Part shown: positions 44,058-54,115 of the stretch, piece by piece
How positions within the stretch are numbered: position 1 is the first letter of the stretch
How the letters are laid out: each line of letters opens with the position of its first letter
DNA from: Micromonospora sp. NBC_01740
Lineage (GTDB): Bacteria > Actinomycetota > Actinomycetes > Mycobacteriales > Micromonosporaceae
Assembly: GCF_035920365.1 (NCBI RefSeq)
Contig: NZ_CP109150.1
Span: forward strand, 6,200,001-6,264,000
Direction of reading: 5' to 3'
Length of the DNA stretch: 64,000 bases
Translations under genes and position numbers: made by a program
Notes under the pieces: generated by a model
The model's input: the letters and a program-made list of their open reading frames with translations, nothing else
The model's database searches: none
What the model was told of the DNA's origin: nothing

Positions 44058-45866
44058 TTGAAGCTGACACGTGCACGCCGGATCGGGACGAGAGCTCGGC
44101 ACGCCATCGCCGTACTCGCCGGCCTGATCTGCACGGTCGCCCTCCTGCCCGGCACCGCGCAGGCCGACAACCCGATCGTCCAGCACATCTACACCGCCGA
44201 CCCGGCGCCGATGGTGCACAACGGACGCGTCTACGTCTACACCGGGCACGACGAGGACGGCTCGACGTACTTCACCATGCGCGAGTGGCGGGTCTTCTCG
44301 TCGGCCGACATGGTCAACTGGACCGACCACGGCGTACCGATGAACCTCGGCACCTTCGCCTGGGCGGACGCGGACGCCTGGGCCGGCCACGTCGTCCCAC
44401 GCAACGGAAAGTTCTACTGGTACGTCCCGGTGCGGCAGCGCGGCGGCGGAATGGTGATCGGGGTCGGTGTCGCCGACAGCCCGACCGGGCCGTTCCGGGA
44501 CGCGCTCGGCCGCCCGCTGGTGGGCAACGGTGAGATCGACCCGCACGTCCTCGTCGACGACGACGGGCAGGCGTATCTGTACTGGGGCAACCCGAACCTG
44601 TGGTACGTGCGGCTCAATCCCGACATGATCTCGTTCTCCGGCAGCCCGACCCGGATCCCGCTCACCACCGCCGGGTTCGGCACCCGAACCGGCAACCCGA
44701 GCCGCCCGACCCTCTACGAGGAAGGCCCCTGGGTCTTCAAGCGCAACGGGCTCTACTACAACGTGTTCGCGGCGGAGTGCTGCTCCGAGTTCATCGGCTA
44801 CTCGACGGCGCCCGGCCCGACCGGACCCTGGACGTACCGGGGCACGGTCATGCCCCGGCAGGGCGCCAGCTTCACCAACCATCCCGGCATCGTCGACTTC
44901 AACGGCGGGTCGTACTTCTTCTATCACAACGGGGCGCTGCCCGGCGGCGGCGGATTCACCCGGTCCGTGGCGGTGGAGAAGTTCACCTACAACTCCAACG
45001 GCACCATCCCCACGATGAACATGACCAGCGCCGGCGCCCCGCAGGTCGGCACGCTCAACCCGTACACCCGGCAGGAGGCCGAGACGATCGCCTGGGGTTC
45101 CGGCATCGAGACCGAGCCGTCCAGCGAGGGCGGCATGAACGTCGGCTATCTCGCCAACGGCGACTACATCAAGGTCAAGGGCGTCGCCTTCGGCGCCGGC
45201 GCGACCTCCTTCAGCGCCCGGGTGGCCTCCGGGGCGGCCGGCGGCCGGATCGAGGTACGGCTGGACAGCGCCACCGGCCCGCTCGCCGGCACCTGCGCCG
45301 TCGGCGGCACCGGCGGCTGGCAGACGTGGACCACCTCCACCTGCGCGATCAGCGGTGCCACCGGGACCCGTGACCTGTATCTGCGGTTCGCCGGGGGCAC
45401 CGGAAACCTGTTCAACGTGAACTGGTGGCAGTTCGGCGGCGGGACGGCCACCCCGGCGTACCGGGTCACCAACCGCAACAGTGGCCAGGTCGTCGACGTC
45501 CAACAGCCGAACCTCGACGACCTCGCCGTGATCGGCCAGTGGACGGGCAACGGACAGAGCTGGCAACAGTGGCGGTTCCTCGACGCCGGCGGGGGCAACG
45601 TGCGCCTGCAGAGCGTCCACAGCGGCAAGTGCGTCGACGTGGTGGACTTCTCCACGGCCGACGGGGCCCGGATCGTCCAGTACACCTGCCATGACGGCCT
45701 CAACCAGGTGTTCAGCTGGCGCTCCACCGGCGATGGCTACCACCAGCTGGTCAACGTCAACAGCAACAAGTGCCTGAACGTGGTCGGCGGCTCCACCGCT
45801 CCCGGTGCCGCGTTGGAACAGCGGACGTGCGGCTCCGCCGCCAGCATGCAGTGGTCCCGCGCCTGA
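44058..45866 (+). CDS. Secreted GH43 arabinofuranosidase with CBM6 and ricin modules
   Basis: A 602-residue protein with a Sec signal (AIAVLAGLICTVALLPGTAQA|D). Residues 38-330 form the GH43 propeller: YTADPAPMVHNGRVYVYTGHD (Asp base), GEIDPHVLVDDDGQAYLYWG, EEGPWVFKRNGLYYNVFA (Glu acid). Residues about 335-460 are a CBM6 sandwich (RQEAETIAWGSGIETEPS, NWWQFGGG), and 465-602 a CBM13 trefoil. This GH43-CBM6 plan is typical of arabinoxylan arabinofuranohydrolases. The start is a TTG at 44058 after GGGGGTGAG; no ATG fits the signal peptide. Confidence 0.88.
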   Translation: MKLTRARRIGTRARHAIAVLAGLICTVALLPGTAQADNPIVQHIYTADPAPMVHNGRVYVYTGHDEDGSTYFTMREWRVFSSADMVNWTDHGVPMNLGTFAWADADAWAGHVVPRNGKFYWYVPVRQRGGGMVIGVGVADSPTGPFRDALGRPLVGNGEIDPHVLVDDDGQAYLYWGNPNLWYVRLNPDMISFSGSPTRIPLTTAGFGTRTGNPSRPTLYEEGPWVFKRNGLYYNVFAAECCSEFIGYSTAPGPTGPWTYRGTVMPRQGASFTNHPGIVDFNGGSYFFYHNGALPGGGGFTRSVAVEKFTYNSNGTIPTMNMTSAGAPQVGTLNPYTRQEAETIAWGSGIETEPSSEGGMNVGYLANGDYIKVKGVAFGAGATSFSARVASGAAGGRIEVRLDSATGPLAGTCAVGGTGGWQTWTTSTCAISGATGTRDLYLRFAGGTGNLFNVNWWQFGGGTATPAYRVTNRNSGQVVDVQQPNLDDLAVIGQWTGNGQSWQQWRFLDAGGGNVRLQSVHSGKCVDVVDFSTADGARIVQYTCHDGLNQVFSWRSTGDGYHQLVNVNSNKCLNVVGGSTAPGAALEQRTCGSAASMQWSRA

Positions 45867-45955
45867 GTCGACCTCGGGAGAGGGCTGTGCGGCGACGCTC
45901 GACCGTCCCCGCACAGCCCTCGCGCCCGGGTGGTCATGCCCGGCCCGCCCCGCGC

Positions 45956-46005
45956 TTGACCCGCCCCGCACCGGAACCTAAACTCACGATCTGTTAACGC
46001 TAACA
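45956..46005 (+). promoter_or_regulatory. GH30 promoter with downstream operator
   Basis: TTGACC (45956-45961), 17 bp, TAAACT (45979-45984); the operator TGTTAACGCTAACA (45992-46005) follows at the expected transcription start. The 14-mer is near palindromic (TGTTA-ACGC-TAACA). Confidence 0.75.
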
Positions 46006-46135
46006 GCGGCGTCAGTCGATGAGAGCCGACGGGTCATTGACGCCGGGGTCAAGGGCAGTCCCCAGGGCGGCGCTGACCGGTCCGGACCGGACCGGGGCAC
46101 GCGCGTATCACCACCACCAGCCAGGAGGACGCAGA

Positions 46136-47821
46136 ATGACGCACGATCAGAACGGGCCGGTCAGCGGCGAGCGGCGATTGCTGAGCCGGAGAGCCGTCCT
46201 GACGACCATGGGGGCCGTGCCGGTCGCGGCAGCGGCGACCACACTGCTGGGAGCCACGGGAGCCTCGGCCGCGCCGGCGACCGTCAACCTGTCGGCGCAG
46301 CGGCAGACGATCAAGGGCTATGGTGCCATGGCCCACGCGGCCTGGATCGGCGACCTGACGGCCGCCCAGCGGGAGACGGCGTTCGGCACCGGCGAGGGTC
46401 GGCTGGGCTTCTCCATCCTGCGGATTCCCGTCGGCGAGAGTTCGGCTGACTTCGGCCGTGACCTCGCGACGGCGAAGCGCGCGGCCGAGCTCGGGGTGAC
46501 CGTCTTCGCCTCGCCGTGGAACCCGCCCGCCAGCATGATCGAGACCTTCACCCGCGGCAGCCAGACCAACGCGAAGCGGCTCCGCTACAGCTCGTACGCC
46601 GCCTATGCGCAGCACCTCAACGACTTCACCACGTACATGCGCAACAACGGGGTGCCCCTGTACAGCATCTCGGTGCAGAACGAGCCCGACTACGCGCACG
46701 ACTGGACGTGGTGGACCTCCGCCGAGATGGTCAGGTTCCTGCGGGAGAACGCCGGCTCGATCAGCACCCGGGTCATGGCACCCGAGTCGTTCCAGTACAT
46801 CAAGTCCGTGTCGGACCCGATTCTCAACGATCCCACGGCGCTGGCCAACGTGGACATCATTGGGGCCCACCTCTACGGGACGTCGTACTCGAACTTTCCG
46901 TACCCGCTCTTCAAGCAGAAGGGCGCGGGCAAAGAGCTCTGGATGACCGAGGTCTACTACCCCAACAGCAACACCAACTCGGGCGACGCCTGGCCCGAGG
47001 CGCTCGACGTGGGCGAGCACATCCACCGCGCCATGGTGGACGCCGAGTTCCAGGCGTACGTCTGGTGGTATCTGCGGCGCAGCTACGGTCCCATGCGGGA
47101 GGACGGCCAGGTCAGCAAGCGCGGTGCCATGATGGCGCACTTCGCCCGGTTCGTCCGGCCCGGCTACACCCGGATCGACGCGACGGCGAACCCGGCATCA
47201 AACGTCTACGTCTCGGCGTACCGGGGCGGCAACACCGTCGTCATCGTCGCCGTCAACAAGAACACCTCGTCGGTGAGCCAGCAGTTCAGCCTGTCGGGCA
47301 CCACCGCTTCCGGCAGCGTCTCGAACTGGCTGACCGACGCGAGCCGGACCGTCGCGCCCCAGAGCGCGCTCACCATGTCGAACGGCTCCCTCACCGTCAC
47401 GCTGCCCGCCCGAAGCATCATGACCTTCGTGACCAGCGTGAACGGCACCCCGCCGCCCAGTCCGACCCCCACGCCCACCGTCACCCCGCCCCCGGGTGGG
47501 GGCACGGGACCCCGGGTCGCCTACACGATGAACTCCTGGGGCTCCGGCTTCACGGCCAGCATCGACATCACCAACACCGGCACCTCGGCGATCAACGGCT
47601 GGACGTTGGCCTTCAACCTGCCCTCGGGCCAGTCGATCACCTCGGGCTGGGGTGCCACCTACTCGCCGTCCAGCGGCCAGGTGAGCGCCCGTAACGTCGA
47701 CTACAACGCCGCGATCGCCCCCGGGGCCACCATCAACATCGGCTTTCAGGCCAACACCAGCGGCAACACCGCCGAGCCGACTGCCTTCACCCTCAACGGC
47801 GTCGCCTGCACGGTGGTCTGA
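46136..47821 (+). CDS. Secreted GH30 endo-xylanase-type glycosidase with CBM2
   Basis: A 561-residue protein with a Tat signal (LSRRAVLTTMGAVPVAAAAT). The GH30 barrel and side sandwich fill about 45-440: IKGYGAMAHAAWIGDL, SVQNEPDYAHDW (acid/base Glu), KELWMTEVYYP (nucleophile Glu). A Pro/Thr linker leads to a cellulose/xylan-binding CBM2 (about 460-561) with conserved Trp residues (NSWGSGFTA, NGWTLAF) and a final Cys. The length and RRSYGPMREDG resemble subfamily 8 glucuronoxylanases. GGAGG precedes the ATG. It is followed by a strong terminator. Confidence 0.88.
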   Translation: MTHDQNGPVSGERRLLSRRAVLTTMGAVPVAAAATTLLGATGASAAPATVNLSAQRQTIKGYGAMAHAAWIGDLTAAQRETAFGTGEGRLGFSILRIPVGESSADFGRDLATAKRAAELGVTVFASPWNPPASMIETFTRGSQTNAKRLRYSSYAAYAQHLNDFTTYMRNNGVPLYSISVQNEPDYAHDWTWWTSAEMVRFLRENAGSISTRVMAPESFQYIKSVSDPILNDPTALANVDIIGAHLYGTSYSNFPYPLFKQKGAGKELWMTEVYYPNSNTNSGDAWPEALDVGEHIHRAMVDAEFQAYVWWYLRRSYGPMREDGQVSKRGAMMAHFARFVRPGYTRIDATANPASNVYVSAYRGGNTVVIVAVNKNTSSVSQQFSLSGTTASGSVSNWLTDASRTVAPQSALTMSNGSLTVTLPARSIMTFVTSVNGTPPPSPTPTPTVTPPPGGGTGPRVAYTMNSWGSGFTASIDITNTGTSAINGWTLAFNLPSGQSITSGWGATYSPSSGQVSARNVDYNAAIAPGATINIGFQANTSGNTAEPTAFTLNGVACTVV

Positions 47822-47864
47822 CCGCTACGACGCAGGGCCCATGCCCTGGAGATTGACCAAAACC

Positions 47865-47900
47865 GGGTGCGGCCCCTCCGGCAACGGAGGGGCCGCACCC
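47865..47900 (+). terminator. Terminator with 16-bp stem and GCAA tetraloop
   Basis: Arms 47865-47880 and 47885-47900 pair perfectly; the loop is GCAA and the stem is followed by TTCTC. It ends the GH30 transcript. A second hairpin (arms near 48016 and 48036, 8 bp) may serve the convergent GH62 gene. Confidence 0.85.
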
Positions 47901-48058
47901 TTCTCAGGGGGGCGTGCCCGGGGACTGTCCGAGTAAGGGTGTAACCGGTCTGGCCCGACACGCCGAGCCTGATGGGCTTGGCGGGAAGGTGTGGATCGAC
48001 ACTCCCCCGCCGGTGTCCCCCGGACGTCTACGACATCCGGGGGATCCGGTGCCCGTCG

Positions 48059-49582
48059 TCAGCGTTGCAGGGTCAGCAGACCCGGGCGGTACGGCAGGCG
48101 GCCGTAGTCGCCGCCGGAACTGGGGGAACGGCCCTGGTAGAGCAACTGCAGGTTGCAGGGATCGACGGTCATGGTCTGATCGGCGTTGCTGCGGATCAAC
48201 TCGCCGTGGCTGATGTCGTTGGTCCAGGTGGCGCCGCTGTTGGCCTTGCCCGCGAACGGGTTGCTCTCGGTGGCGGCCTGCGGCGTCCACGTACCGCCCA
48301 GGCTGGTGGCCGTGAACGAGCGGAAGTAGCGGCCCTGCGCGCCGATCGCCTCGACGAGCATGAGGTACCGGTTCTGGCCCTGGAGCTTGTAGACCTGGAC
48401 CGCCTCGAACAGGTTGTTCGTCGTGTCGCTCATGATGGTCGTGTAGGTCGAGCCGAAGTTGCCCGGGAAGTTCCCGATGGGCATGCTGGCCCGGTAGATC
48501 TTCCCGTTGTCCCCGGCGAAGAACAGGTACATGTTGGTGTCGTCACCGATGATCGCCTGATCGATCGGCCCGGTGCCGGAGCCGGAGATGCTGCCGGTGA
48601 AGAGGGTCTGCGGCGACGACCAGCTGTTCACGTTGGTGGGGTCGCTCGACGTCCGGTAGGAGAAGGCGGGTCCGCCCCACTGGTAGGCGAGCACCCAGAT
48701 GTTCCTGGGGGCGAAGTAGAACAGTGAGGGCGCGACAGCGGCGAAGGGCATCTGGTTCTGGCTGGCCGAGGCCATGTCGGACCAGTTCGTGAAGAGGCCG
48801 AAGTTCATCGAGCCCCACGTCGTTCCCGTGTCGTGCGTGGTCGCGTAGACGAGTTGCCGGCCGTTGTAGGGGGCGTGGGTGAAGTCCTTCAGCGAGACCC
48901 ATCCCGCCCTCGGTTGCGCCAGCGCGCCCGTCGACGACCAGCGGTACGTCGACGGCAGCGCACACGTGCCGGGCGGTGGCGTGGTGGGGTTGCCCCCGCC
49001 GTCGACGCGGACCAGTTGCCACTGCTGGTTGTTGCCGTTCCAGTCGTCGTACTGCACGACGTTCCCGCCGTCGGCGGTCGAGGCGCCCTGCACCTCCACC
49101 GCCTTGTTGCTGTTCCGGTTGATCAGACGGACGTAGCCACCGGCGGAGTCGGCCAGCCGGAACTGCTGGTTGGACCCGTTGCTGTCGGCCCACTGCACGA
49201 TGCTGGCACCGTTGGCGGTCGAGAAGTTGTAGACGTCGAGCACCTTGCCGGACAGCCGCGACTTCAACCGGTAGTAGCCACCGCCGGAGTCCACGAACTG
49301 CCACTGCTGCTGGTTGCCGTCGTTGCGCGCCCACTGCACGATCCGCGCGCCGTCGTTCGTGGCCAGGTTGTACACATCCAGGGCCTTGCCGCTGTTGCGG
49401 TTGACCAACACGTACCACGCGCTGGTGTCGACCGTCGCCGCGGCGGCGGGTGCCGACGACACCACCGCCGCGGCGACGCCACCGACCAGCAGGGCCACCC
49501 CAGCGGCGACGACCCGCGGCAACCACCGGCGCCGCCGCGACGGCGGCGGCGTGGGAGATGGAGACCTATCGAAGACAGACAT
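48059..49582 (-). CDS. Secreted ricin-type lectin + GH62 alpha-L-arabinofuranosidase
   Basis: A 507-residue protein with a Sec signal after an arginine-rich n-region. Residues about 48-190 are a CBM13 trefoil nearly the same as that of the GH43 protein at 29498-31582. Residues 205-507 are GH62: [75 protein letters not shown] and [17 protein letters not shown]62 enzymes release arabinose from arabinoxylan backbones. GGAGGATC precedes ATG 49582, the same context as its paralogue. Confidence 0.93.
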   Translation of the reverse strand: MSVFDRSPSPTPPPSRRRRWLPRVVAAGVALLVGGVAAAVVSSAPAAAATVDTSAWYVLVNRNSGKALDVYNLATNDGARIVQWARNDGNQQQWQFVDSGGGYYRLKSRLSGKVLDVYNFSTANGASIVQWADSNGSNQQFRLADSAGGYVRLINRNSNKAVEVQGASTADGGNVVQYDDWNGNNQQWQLVRVDGGGNPTTPPPGTCALPSTYRWSSTGALAQPRAGWVSLKDFTHAPYNGRQLVYATTHDTGTTWGSMNFGLFTNWSDMASASQNQMPFAAVAPSLFYFAPRNIWVLAYQWGGPAFSYRTSSDPTNVNSWSSPQTLFTGSISGSGTGPIDQAIIGDDTNMYLFFAGDNGKIYRASMPIGNFPGNFGSTYTTIMSDTTNNLFEAVQVYKLQGQNRYLMLVEAIGAQGRYFRSFTATSLGGTWTPQAATESNPFAGKANSGATWTNDISHGELIRSNADQTMTVDPCNLQLLYQGRSPSSGGDYGRLPYRPGLLTLQR

Positions 49583-49920
49583 GATCCTCCTCGGCTGAGA
49601 GATGCCAGCGGGATGCCCGAAGATGGGCGCACCGCGACGCGTGGCCGGGCACGAGCGGCAAGCAGTTAGCGCTAACAAGACCTGCTTGCGCCCAGGCGCA
49701 CGCCTGATTCAAGGTCGACAAGCCAGCTCGCCCGGAAAGCTACGCGTCGTCGGCCTCAGCCATCGACTGTGAGCGATAACATGTCGTTCGTCAAGACGTA
49801 ACGTTCCCCACTCGGTACGCATCGACGCATCTGCCTGGCCTGGTCGTGCGGGCCAACGCCTCCAGCCATGATCGTCTAGTCTGCGCGCGTCACCTCTCGC
49901 CGCCATCCTGGACGGTCACC
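49583..49920. promoter_or_regulatory. GH62 control region with two operator-like sites
   Basis: AGTTAGCGCTAACA (49664-49677) and TGTGAGCGATAACA (49768-49781). The 40 bp at 49760-49799 match 31778-31817, upstream of the paralogous GH43 gene, at 39 positions. A minus-strand TTGACG (49794-49789) is spaced 17 bp from CACAGT, as there. Confidence 0.7.
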
Positions 49921-50775
49921 TTGATCTGCAAGACCTGCGGGGACGCCACGTCCCCGGCCTTCAACGAGTGCCGGCGCTGCAAGACTCCACTGGGCCAACC
50001 GGCGGTCGCTCCGGGAGTGCCCATCCATCCCCTGCGCCGCCTGGGCACGGCTGCCGCCGTCGCCGTCGGCGTGGCCAGCCTGCTCTACCTGCCCAGCGGG
50101 CTGTTCCCCGTGTTCGGCGTCCAGCTGGCCCGCGCCGCCGCCGAACGCGGCGACCGCGATCTGCTACTCGGCGCGGTGGCCGCCGAGGTGCTGCTCACCC
50201 TGCTCCACCTCTCGGCGATGCTGACCGCCGCGGTGCTACTGATCATCTGGACCTGGCGCGCGCGCAGGAACCTGGAGGCGTTCCCGGGGGCCCTGCCGAC
50301 ACTGAACTCCGGCTGGGCCATCGCCGGCTGGCTGGTCCCCTTCGCCAACTTCGTCGTGCCGGCCCGGGTGATCGCCAACGTCGCCCGCGACAGCCTCTGG
50401 CGACGTGCCACGCCAGCGTTGGTCGGGCTCTGGTGGGCCGCATGGCTGACGTTCAGCGTCGGAGACCGGATCCTGCTCCGCCTCGAGAACCAGCGGTACG
50501 ACCGGCTGACCCCGTGGCCCCGCAGCGACACGGAGTTTGCCACGTACGTCCGCTACTACCAGGACTCGCTCGGCCCCCGGCTGGTCCCCACCGTCGCCTG
50601 CCTGATCGCCGGCGCCTCGCTCATCGTGCTGATCCGCCGGATCACCGCCGCCCAGCAGGACCGCATCGCCAAGACGACGCCGATCGGTACCGGACACGGC
50701 GGGCTCGCGCCCGACGCACCCTACGCGGCACCTCGAAGCGCGCCCGGGCACCCGGCGGGCTCGATGGCGACGTAG
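49921..50775 (+). CDS. DUF4328-type membrane protein with N-terminal zinc-ribbon pair
   Basis: A 284-residue protein read from TTG 49921 (LICKTCGDATSPAFNECRRC); the frame is open to ATG 49846, so the start is uncertain. Two CxxC pairs form a likely zinc ribbon, followed by four to five hydrophobic segments (LGTAAAVAVGVASLLYL, LLTLLHLSAMLTAAVLLIIW, LVGLWWAAWLTFSVG, LVPTVACLIAGASLIVL). The WRARRNLEA and GWAIAGWLVPFANFVVP segments are typical of DUF4328. Function unknown. Confidence 0.8.
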   Translation: MICKTCGDATSPAFNECRRCKTPLGQPAVAPGVPIHPLRRLGTAAAVAVGVASLLYLPSGLFPVFGVQLARAAAERGDRDLLLGAVAAEVLLTLLHLSAMLTAAVLLIIWTWRARRNLEAFPGALPTLNSGWAIAGWLVPFANFVVPARVIANVARDSLWRRATPALVGLWWAAWLTFSVGDRILLRLENQRYDRLTPWPRSDTEFATYVRYYQDSLGPRLVPTVACLIAGASLIVLIRRITAAQQDRIAKTTPIGTGHGGLAPDAPYAAPRSAPGHPAGSMAT

Positions 50776-50881
50776 CGACGACCGCAGCCGCACGGCGACG
50801 CGCTGGGGCAACCCGGTCACCGTCGCCCTGGGCCAGGCGCGGCAGCCCTCTCGTGCGCGCGGTCGTCGCGGGTGGTTCTCG

Positions 50882-52861
50882 TCACCGGCCTCGCCCGGCG
50901 GCGTCGTGGGCGGCCATGTCCTCCTGCCTGCGGGGTTCCTCGCGCAGGACTGCGCAGTGCAGCCAGGCTTCCGGGATGGCGAACCCGTCCACGAGCGTCC
51001 GCATGTGCGGGCGCAGCTCCTTGAGCAGGCCGTTCACCACGCCGGTGATCGCCTTGGCGCGGGCCGGCGTGAGGCGGCCGTGTTCCAGGAACCATCCCTT
51101 GTGTGCCTCGATGACGGTGAGCGCGTACAGGTCGCAGACCCGGGAGAGCAGCGCCCGGACCTCTGGGTCCGTCGCGTCCTCGATGCCGGCGACGAACGCC
51201 TCCAGGGTGACCCGGTCGACGTGCGCGGCGGCGACGGCGAGGACATGGTCCTGCACGTCGTTGAAGATGTCGAATGGACGGTCCTTCTTCGTCGCCGCGC
51301 CGTTGCGCAGGCGGCGGACCACGCCGTCGAGGAGGTGCCTCTCGCGGTCCTCGAAGACCTTGAGCTGCCAGCCGCGATCGGTGACGGCGACCTCCTCGTC
51401 GCGGCCGGGCACGGCGCTGATCAGCCGCTCGATGACCGACCGCGCGGCGGTGCGCTCGAGCACCATCTCGCGGACCTGTTCGGCGACGAAGGAGGCGCGC
51501 CCCCAGCCGTCCAACGAGCCGAACTCGTCCCGGTAGCCGGTGAGCAGCCCCTTGGCCACCAGCTGAAGCAGCACCGTGTTGTCGCCCTCGAAGGTGGTGA
51601 AGACGTCGGTGTCGGCCTTGAGGCTGGGCAGCCGGTTCTCGGCCAGGTAGCCGGCGCCGCCGCACGCCTCGCGGCACATCTGGATGGTGCGGGTGGCGTG
51701 CCAGGTCTGTGCGGCCTTGAGACCGGCCGCCCGGGACTCCAGCTCCCGCTGCCGGTGCGCGTCGACCGGCCCGTCGCCGCCCTGCACCTCGTGCAGCGCG
51801 GCGACCAGCTCGGCCTGGGCGAAGTGCAGCGCGTACGAGGTGGCCAGGGCGGGCAGCAGCTTGCGCTGGTGGGCCAGGTAGTCGTTGAGCAGCACCTCCC
51901 GGTCCGCGTCGGGCGTGTCGAACTGGCGGCGGATGTCGCCGTAGCGCACCGCGATGGTCAGCGCCGACTTGGTCGCCGCCGCCGCGGCGCCGCCCACGCT
52001 CACCCGGCCGCGGACCAGGGTGCCGAGCATGGTGAAGAAACGCCGGGAGTCGTCCTCGATCGGGCTGGAGTACGTCCCGTCCTCCGCGACCTGACCGTAC
52101 CGGTCCAGCAGCATGTCCCGCGGCACCCGCACGTGGTCGAAGCTGAGCCGCCCGTTGTCGACACCGAGCAGGCCGGCCTTGGGCCCGGCGTCGCCGATGG
52201 TCACGCCCGGCAGCGGGTTGCCCTGCGCGTCGCGGATCGGCACCAGCCACGCGTGCACACCGTGCCGCCGCCCCTCGGTGATCAGCTGCGCGAAGACCAC
52301 GGCCATCCGCCCGTCCCGGGCCGCGTTGCCGATGTAGTCCTTGCGGGCCGCCTCGTGCGGGGTGTGCAGGTCGAAGGTCTGCGTCCACGGGTCGTACGTG
52401 CAGGTGGTGCGCAACTGCTGCACGTCCGAGCCGTGGCCGGTCTCGGTCATCGCGAAACAGCCGAGGATCTTGCCCGAGACGATGTCCCGCAGGTAGGCGT
52501 CGTGGTGCCGCCGGGTGCCGAGGGCGTCGACGGCGCCGCCGAACAGGCCCCACTGCACGCCCGCCTTGACCATCAGCGACAGGTCGACCTGTGCCAGCAT
52601 CTCGCAGGCCACGATCGAGCCGCCGACATCGGATCTGCCGCCGTACTCGGTGGGGAAGGCCGACGCGATGCCCAGCTTGACGGGGAGTTCGGCGATCAAC
52701 CGGGTGATCCGCTCACGCGCCTGGTCACCGGTCTCGCCGTACACGGGGAGGAAGCGCGCGTCGAGCTGCTCCCGGTGCGCGTTGCGGACCTCGGCCCACG
52801 GCCCGTCGAGCAGTTCCCGCAGGCGGGTGACCTCGATGCGGCCGGATGCGTGATCGGACAT
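50882..52861 (-). CDS. Acyl-CoA dehydrogenase/oxidase, long (ACOX-like) form
   Basis: A 659-residue flavoprotein, longer than the usual 380-residue dehydrogenases and near the size of acyl-CoA oxidases. GCFAMTETGHGSDVQQLRTT and KDYIGNAARDGRMAVVFAQL bind FAD and substrate, and FTTFEGDNTVLLQL carries the Glu region. The last 200 residues form the extra C-terminal helical domain. It probably acts in fatty-acid beta-oxidation. GAGGGG precedes ATG 52861; the open frame above that is a shadow of the divergent SDR gene. Confidence 0.92.
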   Translation of the reverse strand: MSDHASGRIEVTRLRELLDGPWAEVRNAHREQLDARFLPVYGETGDQARERITRLIAELPVKLGIASAFPTEYGGRSDVGGSIVACEMLAQVDLSLMVKAGVQWGLFGGAVDALGTRRHHDAYLRDIVSGKILGCFAMTETGHGSDVQQLRTTCTYDPWTQTFDLHTPHEAARKDYIGNAARDGRMAVVFAQLITEGRRHGVHAWLVPIRDAQGNPLPGVTIGDAGPKAGLLGVDNGRLSFDHVRVPRDMLLDRYGQVAEDGTYSSPIEDDSRRFFTMLGTLVRGRVSVGGAAAAATKSALTIAVRYGDIRRQFDTPDADREVLLNDYLAHQRKLLPALATSYALHFAQAELVAALHEVQGGDGPVDAHRQRELESRAAGLKAAQTWHATRTIQMCREACGGAGYLAENRLPSLKADTDVFTTFEGDNTVLLQLVAKGLLTGYRDEFGSLDGWGRASFVAEQVREMVLERTAARSVIERLISAVPGRDEEVAVTDRGWQLKVFEDRERHLLDGVVRRLRNGAATKKDRPFDIFNDVQDHVLAVAAAHVDRVTLEAFVAGIEDATDPEVRALLSRVCDLYALTVIEAHKGWFLEHGRLTPARAKAITGVVNGLLKELRPHMRTLVDGFAIPEAWLHCAVLREEPRRQEDMAAHDAAGRGR

Positions 52862-53125
52862 GGTCACCCCTCGGAATAGCGGATATATGGGCACACTCTG
52901 TACCCGATCCAGGATACCGGCCGCTCCCGTCATCAAGATCCGGCAGGGACAGGTCGCGACGGCCGCCCCGGAGGGCTGGGCCAACCGGCCGTCGCCCCTC
53001 GGCCGGCGGTGCGCCGGGTACCCGACGAATCCGGTTGGCGACAGCCGATGTCCCTTCACCCTCGCCAACGGCTCTGACACTCTGCACCCGACAGGTAACC
53101 CTTCGGATTGGGCGGGTCGAGAGCG

Positions 53126-53953
53126 ATGGCGAAGCGTTGGTTGATCACGGGGTGTTCGAGCGGACTCGGCCAGGCCCTCGCGGCCCGGCTCGCCGCCGAG
53201 GGGGAGCAGGTGCTGGCGACGGCCCGGCGACCGGAGACCCTCGGCGCGTTGGTGGCCCGGCATCCGGGCAACGTGGTGGCCGCCGCGCTGGACGTACGGG
53301 ATCCGGCGCAGTGCGTGGCGGCGGTCGAGCGGGCGGTGGACGCCTTCGGCGGGGTCGACGTCCTGGTCAACAACGCCGCCTACGGCCAGTTCGGCACCTT
53401 CGAGGAGGTCTCCGACGCGGAACTCGCCGCGCAGTTCGACACCAACGTGTTCGGGCCGTGGCGGCTCACCCGGGCCGTGCTGCCGTTGTGGCGGGCGCAG
53501 CGCCACGGGCACGCGGTCTTCGTCAGCTCGGTCGCCGGCATGGTTCCCTTCCCCGGGCTGGCCGCGTACACGGCGAGCAAGTTCGCGGTGGAGGGAGCGG
53601 CCGAGTCGCTGGCCGCCGAGGCCGGGCACCTCGGGGTGAAGGTCACCATCCTCCAGCCGGGCGGCTTCGCCACCGGATACAGCGGCAACCTGGTGATGCC
53701 GGAGCAGCGGATCCCGGAGTACACGGCGGTCAGCGACGGCCTGCTCGGCGCGCTGCGCAGCATGAACACCAAGATCGAGGTGAACTCCCCCGAACTCTTC
53801 GCGGACGTGGTCTGGCGGCTCAGCCAGCTGGAGTCGCCGCCACTTCGGCTGCCGGTGGGCCCGGACTCGGAGACGTTCCTGGAGGCCGCCTACGACGCCC
53901 GGCGCAGTGAGTACGACCAGGTCGTCAAGGCGGGTCATCACACCCTCGAATGA
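53126..53953 (+). CDS. Classical short-chain dehydrogenase/reductase
   Basis: A 275-residue SDR: TGCSSGLGQALA (cofactor loop), NNAAYG, SSVAGMVPFPGLAAYTASK with the Ser, Tyr and Lys of the active site, and PGGFATG. The ARRPE after strand 2 suggests NADP preference. It is divergent from the acyl-CoA oxidase. Substrate unknown; the ribosome site is weak. Confidence 0.9.
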   Translation: MAKRWLITGCSSGLGQALAARLAAEGEQVLATARRPETLGALVARHPGNVVAAALDVRDPAQCVAAVERAVDAFGGVDVLVNNAAYGQFGTFEEVSDAELAAQFDTNVFGPWRLTRAVLPLWRAQRHGHAVFVSSVAGMVPFPGLAAYTASKFAVEGAAESLAAEAGHLGVKVTILQPGGFATGYSGNLVMPEQRIPEYTAVSDGLLGALRSMNTKIEVNSPELFADVVWRLSQLESPPLRLPVGPDSETFLEAAYDARRSEYDQVVKAGHHTLE

Positions 53954-54115
53954 CCCTCGCCCGGGCTCGGCCGGCACCGACGGCCGGCGGACGCGGCCGA
54001 CCGCGACGACGGTTGTGGCCCTTAGCCGCGCACGGCGGGACACGTCGCACCGGGCCGGCACCACGGCGCCGGCCCGGCACCACGCGACGTTCGCCCGCCC
54101 GCCGGTCCCCGGGCG

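Noticed and set aside
44547..44700. Possible minus-strand gene opposite the GH43-CBM6 enzyme
   Set aside because: Short antisense frames without starts or motifs; the sense GH43 reading is unambiguous.
52862..54064. N-terminal extension of the acyl-CoA oxidase to 54064
   Set aside because: It overlies the SDR gene on the other strand and lacks protein-like composition; GAGGGG before ATG 52861 fixes the start.
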